A stretch of DNA of 64,000 nucleotides, taken from contig NC_080574.1 of the NCBI RefSeq assembly GCF_029962835.1, positions 26,510,001-26,574,000 of the forward strand, written 5' to 3'. A program made the translations under genes and the position numbers. This document shows positions 45,641 to 57,362 of the stretch, one piece after another (positions within the stretch are counted from its first letter, which is position 1; every line of letters starts with the position of its first letter). Source of the DNA: Magnolia sinica. Lineage: Eukaryota > Streptophyta > Magnoliopsida > Magnoliales > Magnoliaceae. The notes under the pieces are model-generated. The model was not told the DNA's origin and ran no database searches. It saw only the letters and a program-made list of their open reading frames with translations.

Positions 45641-48191
45641 GGGATGTCCTTGGTGAGGCGATCCACCTTGGGGCTGAAGCCCAACTTTTTCTGGTTGGGA
45701 GGATGGCTTCCCTTTTTATACAACTTATGAGATTGTCTGAAGACGTCAGGCCATAAACGTTGTCACACTGAAAATAGTAGTTAAAATTGAAAGTAGAGTC
45801 ATATGGCATTCGGTCTGCGTATGACGCAGGCACTCATATTAGATTGTCCAGCTCCCAAACAGGCCCTTAGTTGAATGTAAAATATAAAAGCTTACTTAGG
45901 CTAACTAAATAGAAGAACCGTTTACTTAAGCCAAAATTTTGGTGGAATAATCCAATTAGGCAGACATTAATGATGGACGATATACTTCTATTATTATTAC
46001 TGAAGGTAAACGATAAAAGCCAGCCTCAGCATTTTTGATGTAATACATTTCTCTTTTTTGGTTCCCATCCCATTGAGTTTACCTTGTTCAAGGAGTGACC
46101 CCTTGGCAAAAAGAAAAGGCCTATCTTCTCCTATGCTTCAATTATCTCTTGGCTACTAAGGCACGCAAACTCCCTCTATATCAACTGTAAAGATGGATAG
46201 CATTTAGACCAATGTTAAAGATGAAAAGTCATGATTATCGACATTGAGTTATCAATAATCAACCAATCAAGCTATCATTAATTTACCATAATTGTTTTCT
46301 CATAAAATATACAACGCGGACATCGTTTTACCATGATTGTTTTCTCATAAAATATATAAGGCGTGGCCCACTAAGTGGATGGTCATATTGACTAATACCC
46401 AAGTCATGTATATACTTTTTTGTGCATGTGTATTAGGATAGTGTTCTCATAGAGCATGGACCTTTTGCATGAATTATTGGTGGGGGAGTATATAATAAGT
46501 TTTTTGGTTGGAAATTTTAACTCCATTTAATACATAAAGCTTTGTGTTGAATCCAGCCTCATCCAAATCACAGGCATTGTGATATGAGTGCCATCAGATC
46601 TGGTGGTGGTCATGGCGTCATGGAAAAGATCTCAGTCATCAGATTGGTCTCCATGGATAGGTTGGTGAGGAGTAATTAATGGTCAGCACAGACGATTCAA
46701 TAACTCACCATCATATGGACAGTGTGGATACCTGACCCAGTAAAGTTTTTTTTTTTTTTTTTCAAAAAAGCTACTTAATTAATATGGAATTTACATTTAT
46801 GTATATCTTTCAAACAGCTATCTCATTAATCAATATAATAATCACCCCATTACCTTTTGCAAGGCGGCCATGAGAGCAAATGGGTGGGTGGCTCAGGTGG
46901 GCCCCCCAATGATGTTCATGTAAAATCCCCCAGACCAATCGGTGCCTCAGGCCAAGATCCCATAAATAAGTTCCGTCTCTGATTCAAGTGGACCACATGA
47001 TTGCAAATAGTGTACAGGGTAATGCTCACCCTTCAAACTGTTTCTACATATATGAATATGATTTTTTGGACAAATGCCTAAATGTTTTTATGTAATCTAA
47101 TGACTGATGTGGATTTCATATATATAATTATCATGGCACATCCCATAAAAATTAAGGGTGGTGTCTGTCTACCAATTGTCTTCTTTGATGTGACCATAGG
47201 AATCAAAGGTTAACTTGATTCCTGTGTGCCCACCAAAATCACGGATCAACCTGAGTTTTTGCTTTTGGGCCTCATGTAGTACTGAATATCTAATAGTATG
47301 ATCAGATCTTACATAAACATCACACTGGGCTGTGTCAAAATCAAAGTGAAGTCCCTGAAAGTCATTTTCTTTCTTAATACTCTCTGCACGGTTGAAGAGG
47401 GATGCACTGACTTTGATCTTAGTGGAACCCATTTGATGTTTATATAACATCTACTTCAACCATTAGATGTATAATCCTAGTTTAGGCCCATAATAAAAAA
47501 AATAAGAATGATTTGTGATTAAGGTGGGCCATGCCAAAGAAAACGGTTGGGAGAGAGATATACACCCTTTATTTTTTTAGGGCCCACTGTCATTATTATA
47601 TGAAATCTATTCCAACCATTAGATGCCACATAAGTATTTTTGCCTGGAGCCTAAAATTCAGACCCATCTGTGATTCATTTGGTCCATGACACGGGAAATA
47701 GTTTGGAGGGTGATCATTATCCTGTATACTATTTTCAACCACGTCGTCCACATAAATCAGATATAGAACTGATTTTTGGGCTTTTGACCTAACATGAGGT
47801 GGAGCACCTGATGAGCAAGATGGATTTTACATAAACATCATGGTGGGGACCACTTAAGCAGCCAACTCATTTGCTAGCAGCACATCTAACCAGCCATTTA
47901 AAATTAAAAAAAAATAAATAAATAAATTGTAACGAAAGGCAGTGAGGCAGCGGTTTGATTTTTATTTTTTTCTGAAAAATGTACTGCAATGTAAATTTCA
48001 TATTAATTAGATGGTCCATTGTAAAATTTGCTTTTCATGTGAACTAACTAAGACGTAACCACCTATATGAACGGCCTGAATCATCACGTGGTGGGGGAGA
48101 GGCGGGACGTGAATTTCCTGCAACAACATTATGGAACCCGTGTAAGGAAACACATTGTGGGGCCCACCGTGTGACATGCACTCAGGATATT

Positions 48192-48725
48192 GGATGCCGG
48201 TTAGCTACTGACATTGAGTATCAAGACTCATTACTAAAGTGACATCACCAAGTTATGTGGGTATATTTTATATACGCACTGTCCATCCATATGGAGAGAT
48301 CATTTTAAGGCACGAGCCAAAGAATGATACAGATACAAAGCTCAAGTGGACCTACCACTGAAAAGAGTGGAGACAGTGACTCCCACTATTAAAAATTCAA
48401 AAATTCTAAGGGCCACAAAAGTTTTAGATCAAGCTGATAATTGTGTTTACCCTTCTTAAATATGTGTTTACTAATGAATAAGTTGGATCTCAAATAAATA
48501 TCACGGTGGACCTATGGAAGGTTTCAACAGTGGGCATCACTCTCTCCACTCTCTTCTGTGGTGAGGACTACTACAGCTTTGAATCTACCTATTTCTTTGG
48601 CTAATGCCCTAAAATGATCTCTACAAATGAATGGACGGTACGGATCTACACGTACATCATCACAGAGCTTGAAAACGTCACTTCACAGCGAGTCTCGCTG
48701 CTCAACCTGTGAGTAGATAATCCGC
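48192..48725. mobile_element. Hairpin MITE, family W (copy B)
   Basis: Duplicate of 44,080-44,611; the left end has drifted (GCCGGTTAGCTACTGACATTG). Confidence 0.65.
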
Positions 48726-49219
48726 ATCTGGGGACATCGTTGGCGCCAGCTCATGCTCAGACGCGAGCCCAAAAATCACGGACTTGGATTCGGTAGTGAT
48801 GACCCTCCGGTACAGTCGGTGTGTGGGACTCACCGTATTGTATATATTTTTACCGCATGCCATACATCCATTTTTCCAGCTCATTTTAAAGCATTAGACC
48901 AAAAAGAGTCGGATCCAAATCTCAGGTGTACCACACTATTGGAAATGGTCGTGATTTAAAGTCCATCTTAACCCACTGTGGCCACAAAAGTCTTTAATCA
49001 AGCTATTATTGGTGTTTTCCCTCCATCCAAGTTGGTATGACCTAATCAACAGGTCGGATGGCAAAAAAATGTTACGGTGAGTACTAAGAAGTTTTAAAGG
49101 TGGGTTATTCAAAGAACACGAAGGGAACACACAAATATAACCTTGATTCAAGACTTTTGTGGGCCCTAAGAAGCTTTTATTGATGGGCATTCAATCACTG
49201 CGGACTCTTGGCATACCGG

Positions 49220-49310
49220 GGTTGCTTTGTTTTTTTTGGCTGACCTAACCTGTCGCGCCGGGGTTGCTTTGTTTTTTTTTTGCCCACCTAACCTCTGGAG
49301 TTGCTTTATT
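49220..49310. repeat. Short tandem repeat, about 45-bp units
   Basis: CCGGGGTTGCTTTGTTTTTT and CACCTAACCT-like words occur twice, with a partial third copy. Confidence 0.75.
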
Positions 49311-49447
49311 TTTTGGCTCTAGCACTAAAATAAGCTCTAAAAATGGATGGATGCATGGATAAAACACACATCATAGCAGCCATGGTATATGTGTTTTATT
49401 CTTATGTGGATCAAGTGAGTCAGGGTAAGTGATTAGCGGTTGAGTCT

Positions 49448-50173
49448 TGTTGATGTCAAAATCTGGATCACCCTCCGATGAGCCTTGAGTGCACAAAGTG
49501 AACTCTTGTCCTGCACAGAACAGTAAACAAAGGAGACCCTGGCTCAAGTAGGGGACCCTTTGATACCAAAGTCAAGCTAGAGAAACTGGGTCTAAGTTGA
49601 GTAGAGTAGTGTAAGGGTGTCAGATCTTGCGTACCTATTCCTGTAGAAATGATCCGTATTTATAATTGAGGGTCGCCTTAAATGTGTCCGATAATATCAG
49701 CACGATCATTGTCACTGCGCGAGAACTACGTGCATGCAGTCATCGGCCGTTACCCGTAGATCATGCGATAGGCATTACTTTAGTCGTGCGTTATGAGTTG
49801 CTCATTAATACTGTCGCTGTTCAAGCTCCTGTCTGAACCGACCTCATGGTTCGAATTATACCTAAAGGGCAAAGATTGTGAACAAGTCGATTACTTGAGC
49901 AGAATATGAAGTATTGGCTCGGATGTAAGATCATAGGGCACATGATAATCAAGCTGTCGTGAGAACCCCATTTGGAATTGAGTCGGCTCGAATACATCAT
50001 TGTAGCTTTGAGGTTCTCGCCCCAGGACGTGTGACTTTCGAGTCTATGTCGTGGCTTTATTAGAACCCTCGAGTCAGATATTCATCTCACTTCAGATGCT
50101 TGTAAGCCCGAGGCTTTGCTCGTTTCTGCCTAAGTTGATCTTGATGTACTTTGGTTCAGATTTATCCAAAACA
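49448..50173 (+). mobile_element. Solo LTR, 726 bp
   Basis: Begins TGTTGATGTC and ends CCAAAACA, flanked by a perfect 5-bp duplication AGTCT (49,443-49,447 and 50,174-50,178). Copy A has the empty site with a single AGTCT at 44,852-44,856, so borders are certain. A TATA-like GTATTTATAATTG at about 49,666 supports plus orientation. No internal region remains. Superfamily unknown. Confidence 0.93.
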
Positions 50174-51158
50174 AGTCTCAAACAATGGGGCCCATATGTC
50201 AATGTATGTGCTATATACCTATGTTGTTCATCCATTTGCCGGCTTATGAAAACATGGCCCAAATTTGAAGCATATACAAGTTTAAAGTTTACCACACCAT
50301 AAGAAAGAATAATCATTGAATGCCCACTATTAAAAATTCTCATGGTCCATGATAATATTTATTTGCCGACCAACCTGTTTATAAGGCCGCATGGATCCAA
50401 GGACAGATAAACACATATCAGTTTCATCCAAAAAGTCAATTATGATTAGAATAGTTTCATTTTTGTGCCCATGCCCTAAATAAGTTGGCAAAGCATGTAT
50501 TGTGTCAATATACCACACATGCATCCAGGTGAGCCATGTAAGAAGTGGATACCCGTCATGGCAGGCAATGTGGGGCCCATCATGGTAGGTTTGTTTTATG
50601 TTCAAGCCATCCATCCATTTTTATATCCCATTTTAAGACATCATCTAAAAAATGAAGCAGATTCCAAGCTTAAGTCCAGCTTAAGTGGACTACACCATGG
50701 AATATAATTATACTTACATTTGAAACCTTTATGGTGCCCATTATGATATTTATTTGCCATCTAATTAATTCATAAGGTCATGCCATCCAAAATTCTTGTG
50801 TCCCTTATGAAGTTTCTTACGATGGACGTTCAATCACCACATTTTCTTGTAGTGTGGTCCACTTAAGCTTTGAATCTGCTTTAATCCTGTACTAATACCC
50901 TAAAATAATGATATCATAGTGGCCCCCACAGCCCCTGCCACCAGGGATGTCCTTGGTGAGGCAATCCACCTTCGGGCTGAAGCCCAACTTTTTCCGGTTG
51001 AGAGGATGGCTTCCCTCTTTATACAAGTTGATGGGATTGTCTGAAGATGCCAGGCCATAAACGTCGTCACACTAAAAATAGTAATTAAAACGGAAAGTAG
51101 AGTCATATGGCACTCAGTCTGCGTATGGCGCAGGCACTCATATTAGACTGTCCAGCTC

Positions 51159-51740
51159 ACAATCACCAAGTGTCCACGAAATTTATTGAGCAATCTTAAC
51201 TTTTGATTCGTGGACACTTGTGAAAATTGACGGTTTGATTTTTTTTAAAATTTTTTAATTATGCAATATATGTCCCAAATTAATAAACGTGCATTTATCA
51301 ATTGCACGCTAATTATGCGTGCGAAGCAAACATGTAACTAATCTTTCAACATATAGGGCTTAACCCATCACATTGCCATCGCAACCACTTGTTCAGTTTC
51401 TATGTAATTTCTAAGGCCTGCCTATCATACACCACACTCTGCCAGAGTATTAAAAAAAAAAAATCTAAAATTCAAATGCCTCGCCATTTTTAAATGGCTA
51501 ACTTTCTTTCCGTTACCCGGCACTTGCTCTCTTACACAGGCACACGTATACGATTTACATTCCTCGAGTACACTTGGATGGGCTGATTTTTGAGTTGTGG
51601 TCCATCCAAGCTAGGGCCATGATGATGATCGGTCTGGATCTGGCCCAACTTTCACCTGTAAGAAAGCCTGACAACTGATGACTAAAGCGGAAGAAAGCGA
51701 GAAACTCGTTTCCAAGGTGAGTTACTGAGTTATGGAGAAA
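51159..51740. other. No gene recognised
   Basis: AT-rich unique-looking sequence without a recognisable domain or repeat, between copy B and the next MITE composite. Confidence 0.4.
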
Positions 51741-51741
51741 T

Positions 51742-51862
51742 TTGGGACTGTGGACCCCACCTTTTATCCAGCTGTTTTTACGAAACAATGCAAACTTTGT
51801 TTTGCAGCTTAGACCTGCGCGTGCGGAGAGCGAATTTGACGACGAAAATACCCCCTCCTTTC
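51742..51862 (-). mobile_element. Short element with TATTTTCGTC end
   Basis: Minus-strand start GGAGGGGGTATTTTCGTCGT. Equivalent to 14,385-14,508 and again placed directly before a chimeric MITE. Confidence 0.5.
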
Positions 51863-51864
51863 AC

Positions 51865-52355
51865 GGAAACGGATTGGGTACTCCGCCTGCCACCAGCCAA
51901 TGGCAGATGGTCAGTGGTCTGTGAGCCCCACCATGATGTATGATTTTCATCCATGCCTTCATATACTTTTCGAGATCATTTTATGGTATGAGACCAAAAT
52001 TGAGTTATATCCAAATCTCAAGTGTACCACATTACAGGAAACAGTGTTGAATGAGCGTCAACCATTAGAAACCTTTAGGGGGCCCACTGTGATGTTTGTG
52101 AGAAATCCTCCGTGTCTAAGTTCATTCATAGGGTCACAAAGACCTAGATGAAGAGGAAAAACAACTTTCTTAATGATCCAAAACTTCTGTAACCCCTAAA
52201 AGGGTTTCAATGGTAGACATTCAATTCCCCACTGCCTTTTAGAGTGTGGTCCACTTGATAGTTAGATCTATCTTATTTTTCGTCTCAAGACTTAATATGA
52301 GCACGCCAAATAGATGGACGGTTTGGATATAACACAAACCTCATTATGGGACCCA
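51865..52355. mobile_element. Chimeric MITE: family G left, family K right
   Basis: Starts GGAAACGGATTGGGTACTCC, switches near 52,078 (GGGGGCCCACTGTGATG), and ends CCTCATTATGGGACCC. Same structure as 14,509-14,990. Confidence 0.65.
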
Positions 52356-52375
52356 TAAGCAACACATAATTAAAA

Positions 52376-52893
52376 AAAAAAAAAAGCTACAGACTGCAGC
52401 GGCACTATTGCCCAGGTAGTAGGGCTACAGTTATGGCTACGGTTATAATCCATAACTATAGTGTATCGAAACTTGTAATTTTTTAGGCAAACTCGCTAGA
52501 TAGCTCTAGACTTTTTCGATAATATCAAAAGACTTTCAATATATCAATGACCTATACCTATGGATTATAACCGTAGCCATAATTATAGTCGCTACCACTC
52601 TATGCAAATTTTATTTTATTTTTTTCACATGGAGAACTCTATTCTACCTACAATATTCTCTAGTACATATTTATATAAATATGTATATTTAAGCATATTA
52701 AAAAAATTTCTCTCTTTTTTTTATTTCTTTCGTTATTCATTTAACAAGAACATCTTCTAAACCAAAATTAGTTACTGGACGTACCCTGTATGATTTTGGG
52801 GTAGGAGATGCTACTTTAGCCAACCAACCCGGTTATTTTTCAATATTCCATCAGGTCGATGGTTGAAAATCCATTTCATTCACTTTGCGGTCA
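52376..52893 (+). repeat. Left inverted flank of a large composite element
   Basis: Holds two GGTTATAATCC-type foldback tips (52,426-52,460 and 52,555-52,585), the GAGAACTCTATTCTACCTAC segment, and the AT-rich flank ending AAAATCCATTTCATTCACTT. The right counterpart at 55,072-55,570 is inverted. Confidence 0.7.
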
Positions 52894-52930
52894 ATTTCAT
52901 TTATTTCATTTACTTCGCAATCAATTTTAT

Positions 52931-53223
52931 ATTTGCCCCGTTCAATTTTCAATTTGCCCTGCTCAATTTCATGTTTGCCCCGCTCATTTTTCAGTTTGCC
53001 CCGCTTAATTTCATGTTTGCCCCACTTAATTTCTAGTTTGCCCCGCTCAATTTCTGGTTTGCCCCGCCCCATTTTCAGTTTGCCCTGCTCAATTTCCAGT
53101 TTGCCCCGCTCAATTTTCCGTTTGCCTCGCTCAATTTCTAATTTGCCCCGCTCAATTTCATGTTTGCCTCGCTCAATTTTCAGTTTACCCCGCTCAATTT
53201 CTAGTTTGCCCCGCTCAATTTCT
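52931..53223 (+). repeat. 21-bp minisatellite, about 14 units
   Basis: Units TTTGCCCCGCTCAATTTCTAG. Open on both strands: the minus-strand frame reads a repeated IERGKLE unit, the plus-strand frame a repeated SISSLPR unit; both are artefacts of the 21-bp period. Confidence 0.92.
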
Positions 53224-53420
53224 ATTATTGTGGGCCTTATAAAATTTTTAACGATGAAAATCAATTTTTCCGCTACTCTTTGTAGTGTGGTCCAGTTGAT
53301 CTATGGATATGATTCTTTTTTTTTATATATATAATGCTCCCAAATGATCTCCAAATATGGATGAACGTTGTGGATATAATAAATAAAAAATTGTGAGGCC
53401 CATGTAACTTTGACCTCCTT

Positions 53421-53923
53421 TGAGCGGGGCGAACATGAAAATTGAGTAGGGCAAATTAGAAATTGAGCGGGGCAAACTAGAAATTGAGCGGGGCAAACTA
53501 AAAATTGAGTCGGGCAAACATGAAATTGAGTGGGGCCAACAAGAAATTAAGCGGGGCAAACTAGAAATTGAGCGGGGCAAACTATAAATTGAGCAGGGCA
53601 AACACGAAATTCAGCGGGGTAAACTAAAAATTGGATGAACGTTGTGGATATAATAAATAAAAAATTGTGAGGCCCATGTAACTTTGACCTCCTTTGAGCG
53701 GGGCAAACATGAAAATTGAGTAGGGCAAATTAGAAATTGAGCGGGGCAAACTAGAAATTGAGCGGGGCAAACTAAAAATTGAGTCGGGCAAACATGAAAT
53801 TGAGTGGGGCCAACGAGAAATTAAGCGGGGCAAACTAGAAATTGAGTGGGGCAAACTAGAAATTGAGCAGGGCAAACATGAAATTCAGCAGGGTAAACTA
53901 AAAATTGAGCAGGGCAAACATGA
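53421..53923 (-). repeat. 21-bp minisatellite, inverted, in a 274-bp duplication
   Basis: GGGGCAAACTAGAAATTGAGC units in two blocks (53,421-53,631 and 53,697-53,923). The blocks and the MITE piece before each (GGATGAACGTTGTGG at 53,359 and 53,633) form a 274-bp tandem duplication with few differences. Confidence 0.9.
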
Positions 53924-53929
53924 GGTCTG

Positions 53930-54500
53930 TGTTAGAGACCGAATGCATTTTATATAGGGGAGTAACTATGGGAGAGAATTTTGTGAGTCTTATCACAGGG
54001 TATATATTATATCTAGATCGTACATCCATTTAGAGAGCTTGTCTTAAGGCTTGAGATGAAAAATAAGACAGATCTAACTATCAAGTGGACCACACGAATG
54101 GTTTAACAGTGAAAATCATTCTTTGCTCTTTTTGGGCTCACAGAAGTTTTGGATCAATATGAAATTTATTTTTACTCTTCATTCAGGTGTTTGTGACCTT
54201 ATGAAAATATTGGATGTAAAATAAATATTAAGGTGGACCCTACAAATTGTTTAACGGTGAAAATCATTATTGCTACTACTATTTATGGTGTGGTCCAGAT
54301 GATCTTTGGATATGATTTAGTTTTTTGGATAATGCTCTAAAATAATCTAGAAATAATAAATACATCACTGTGTGGCTATGTAACTTTGATCTCCTTTGAA
54401 CTGTTCGTACAACGTGGAGATCGAGGAGCGTCAGTGCTCCTCTTCCAATGACACGTACCTACAACAGTTATACAACAGCCAATCAGCTTCCCTCTCCAGC
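53930..54500. mobile_element. Family K MITE, degraded
   Basis: Interior words GACAGATCTAACTATCAAGTGG and AAGTTTTGGATCAATATGAAA, followed by a right arm near 54,360-54,400. Confidence 0.5.
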
Positions 54501-54691
54501 ACAACACGCGATCATTTGAGGGGCTGACATGTTAAGAAAGTCTAACGGTGGATTAGGTACTGCCCTGCTAATTCTGAGCTCCAAACAGACTAGTGCTTCT
54601 ATGCCTAACATGTTTATTTCTCATCTAAATGGATCATAAGGTCTCTTAAACATTAATGAGGGGAAAACACAAATATATTTTATTTCCCACC

Positions 54692-55078
54692 GTTTGCCCT
54701 GCTGAATTTCATGTTTGTCCCGCTCAATTTCTAGTTTACCCCACTCAATTTCATGTTTGCCCCGCTCAATTTTATGTTTACTCCACTGAATTTCTCATTG
54801 GCCCCGCTCAATTTCATGTTCGCTCCGCTCAATTTCATGTTTGCCCCCACTGAATTTGTAGTTTGTCCCACGCAATTTCATGTTTGCCCTGTTAAATTTG
54901 TAGTTTGCCCCGCTCAATTTCATGTTTGCCCCGCTCAATTTCTAGTTTACCCCGCTTAATTTCATGTTTGCCCCACTTAATTTCTCGTTGGCCCCATTCA
55001 ATTTCATGTTTGGCCTGCTTAATTTCTAATTTACCTCGCACAAATTCATTTTTACCTCACTTAATTTCCAGTTTGACC
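54692..55078 (+). repeat. 21-bp minisatellite, about 18 units
   Basis: TTTGCCCCGCTCAATTTCATG units, ending in TTTGACCGCGAAGTG, which starts the right inverted flank. Confidence 0.92.
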
Positions 55079-55570
55079 GCGAAGTGAATGAAATGGATTT
55101 TCAACCATCAACCTGATGGAATCTTGGAAAATAACTAGGTTTGTTGGCTGAATTAGCCTCTCCCACCCCAAAATCATATGTGGTATGTTAAGTAAATCAT
55201 TCTAGTTTAGGAGATATGTTTGTTGAATAAATATACAAAGAAATGAATTAAAAGAGAGAAAAAAATTTTATATGCATATATATACATATTTATATAAATA
55301 TGTATTAGAGAAAAATGTAGGTAGAATAAAGTTCTCTATGTAAAAAAAAGTTAAATTTAAAATGAAGACAACGGACTACAGTTATAGCTACGGTTATAAT
55401 CCGTAGCCATAGGTAGACGCAGGAATTTTGAGATAAACTCGCTAGACACTTTGGGACCTTTTTAGATATGTCGAAGGACCTTCAATAAATATTGAGAAGG
55501 CAGTGGCTACGGCTATGGCTACGGTTATAATTCGTAGCAAGAGGTTCCGAGTTTTTTACTTTTTATTTTT
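55072..55570 (-). repeat. Right inverted flank of the composite element
   Basis: Inverse of 52,376-52,893: GCGAAGTGAATGAAATGG, CCAAAATCATATGTGG, TAAATATGTATTAGAG, GTAGGTAGAATAAAGTTC and two GGTTATAATCCG tips (55,390-55,412, 55,515-55,535). Confidence 0.7.
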
Positions 55571-55574
55571 TTTT

Positions 55575-55940
55575 GCTGTTGTAATCCCCACTGCTTTTTG
55601 CGGGTCCCATCATGAGGTCTGTGTGATATCCAAACCGTCCATCTATTTTCCGAGCTCATATTAAGCTTGAGACGTAAAACAAGACAGATTTAACTATCAA
55701 GTGGTGGGCCCTACAAAATTTTTAACGGTGAAAATCAGTTTTCCCGCTGCTCTTTGTGGTGTGGTCCAGTTGATCTTTGGATATGATTTTTTTTTGGATA
55801 ATGCTCCGAAATGATCTCGAAATATGGATGAACGTTGTGGATATAATAAATACATAGTTGTGGGGCCAGTAACTTTGATATCTTTTGAGCCGTTCGTACA
55901 TCTCTCGGTCGGAGGAGCGTCAGCGCTCGTCTTCGAAAGG
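55575..55940. mobile_element. Family K MITE
   Basis: GGGTCCCATCATGAGGTCTGTG at the left, GGACGTTGTGG-type right arm near 55,830-55,870. A deletion in the middle joins AAGTGG directly to TGGGCCCTAC. Confidence 0.55.
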
Positions 55941-56045
55941 GAGGGGTATTTTCGTCCTCAAATTCGCTGTCCGTACGCACAAGTCTAAGCTGCAAATGCT
56001 TCGTAAAAACAGCTGGATAAAAGGTGGGGTCCACTGTCCTAAATT

Positions 56046-56810
56046 TATCCTCAGTTATGTGATATTAGACTCACGTTATTGTAGAACAGTACATGCACTA
56101 TAAATTATGATAAGTGGGGCCCATATTTAGGAAATCCAGACCATCTATTTGTGAATTCTCTCTGTGGATGGATAATTCCATAAGAAACATCCTTGACAAG
56201 AAGATCTCAACGATTCTTTTTGGTACCTACAAATAGGCAGTCAGGAAGAAATACAGCAACGGTTCTCATTCAACCACACAATATTTTTCGTAGATTTTCC
56301 AACATCAGAGGTTTACTACATCTCCATCCACGGTGGGACACAACAAACCAATGGTCCCGATGACGGAACCATGCTCTCCACTCAGCAGAAATGAAAATCG
56401 AGGTATACGGTACAAAAAAGAGGGTCGCGTATCGTATAATTCCGTAAAAAGCTTTGATGCTCTGGCGGATGCTGACGAATGATGCTCAGGCACTTAGAAA
56501 TTACATACATGGCATACAAGTAATTCAATCTAAACCGTTCGAATTGTTTCCTCAGACGAAAAAATACAGTTATTGGACTATCTGATAATCTGATTGGTGG
56601 ACCTTCAATAGACGGTGAAAATGAAAAATATACAACGGTTCTATTTCAACAAACAATTGTCTATCAAGAGTTTATAATTGTTCAACCTATCTGATTTTTT
56701 AACTGTTACTTGGAATATTTTTTTTCCTGCAGTTTAATCGGTTTAATTTGTTTTATTGGTTCGGTAGGTGAACAATTTATTATTGTCCGCGTATCAGGCG
56801 TAGCCAGAGT
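56046..56810. other. No gene recognised
   Basis: No domain, element or repeat array identified. Short open frames only. Confidence 0.35.
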
Positions 56811-56819
56811 ATCAACTAA

Positions 56820-57362
56820 CCGGAAGCGGATTGCCTGGTGTGGTCAGTGGTGTGATCACCTCACCGAATCGTGTGGGGCCCAAAATGATGTATGTGTTAT
56901 ATCCGCACCGTCCATACACTTTGAGAGATCATTTTAATTCATAATACGAAAAATTAGGTACATCAAAAGCTAAAGTGGACCACACCACATAAAGCAGTGG
57001 GGCAATAATTTCTACCGTCAAAACCTTCCTAGAGCCCATTATTATGTTTACGTGTCATCCAAACTGTTCATGAAATCACTTATAGGTAAATGAAATGAAA
57101 AAACAAATATCAGATTGATCCAAAACTTATGTGGCCCCAATAAGTTTTCAATGGTAGACGTTCAATCCCCTCTGCTTTCTTTGAAGTGGTGCACTTGAGC
57201 TTTGGATCTGCCTCATTTTTGGGCCAATGACCTAAAATAATCTCGTAAAATAGATGTACGGTGTGGATATAACACATACATCATGGGTGAGCCCATAGAA
57301 GTAGGTGACGTCAACACACGACGGAGGTCGGTGGTGTGTGGCACACCACGCAATCCGTTTGC
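56820..57362. mobile_element. Hairpin MITE
   Basis: Left end CGGAAGCGGATTGCCTGGTG, right end on the minus strand GGCAAACGGATTGCGTGGTG. Interior of standard layout. No target duplication recognised. Confidence 0.7.

Larger units (their letters stand above)
41751..45866. repeat. 4.1-kb tandem duplication, copy A
   Basis: Starts TTAGCTGAATGTAAAATATA and is followed directly by copy B, which starts TTAGTTGAATGTAAAATATA. Copy A carries a SINE (42,368-42,529) absent from B, and lacks about 0.5 kb of MITE interior that B retains (about 48,840-49,330). No gene is present. Confidence 0.9.
45867..51158. repeat. 4.1-kb tandem duplication, copy B
   Basis: Matches copy A throughout, up to ACTGTCCAGCTC at about 51,158. 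It is longer mainly because it carries a 726-bp solo LTR and keeps MITE sequence lost from A. An extra 110 bp at about 46,557-46,665 is present only here. Confidence 0.9.

Noticed and set aside
52931..55078. CRISPR-like array of short regular repeats
   Set aside because: Units are contiguous 21-bp minisatellite copies with no unique spacers, in a plant-type context with no cas genes.
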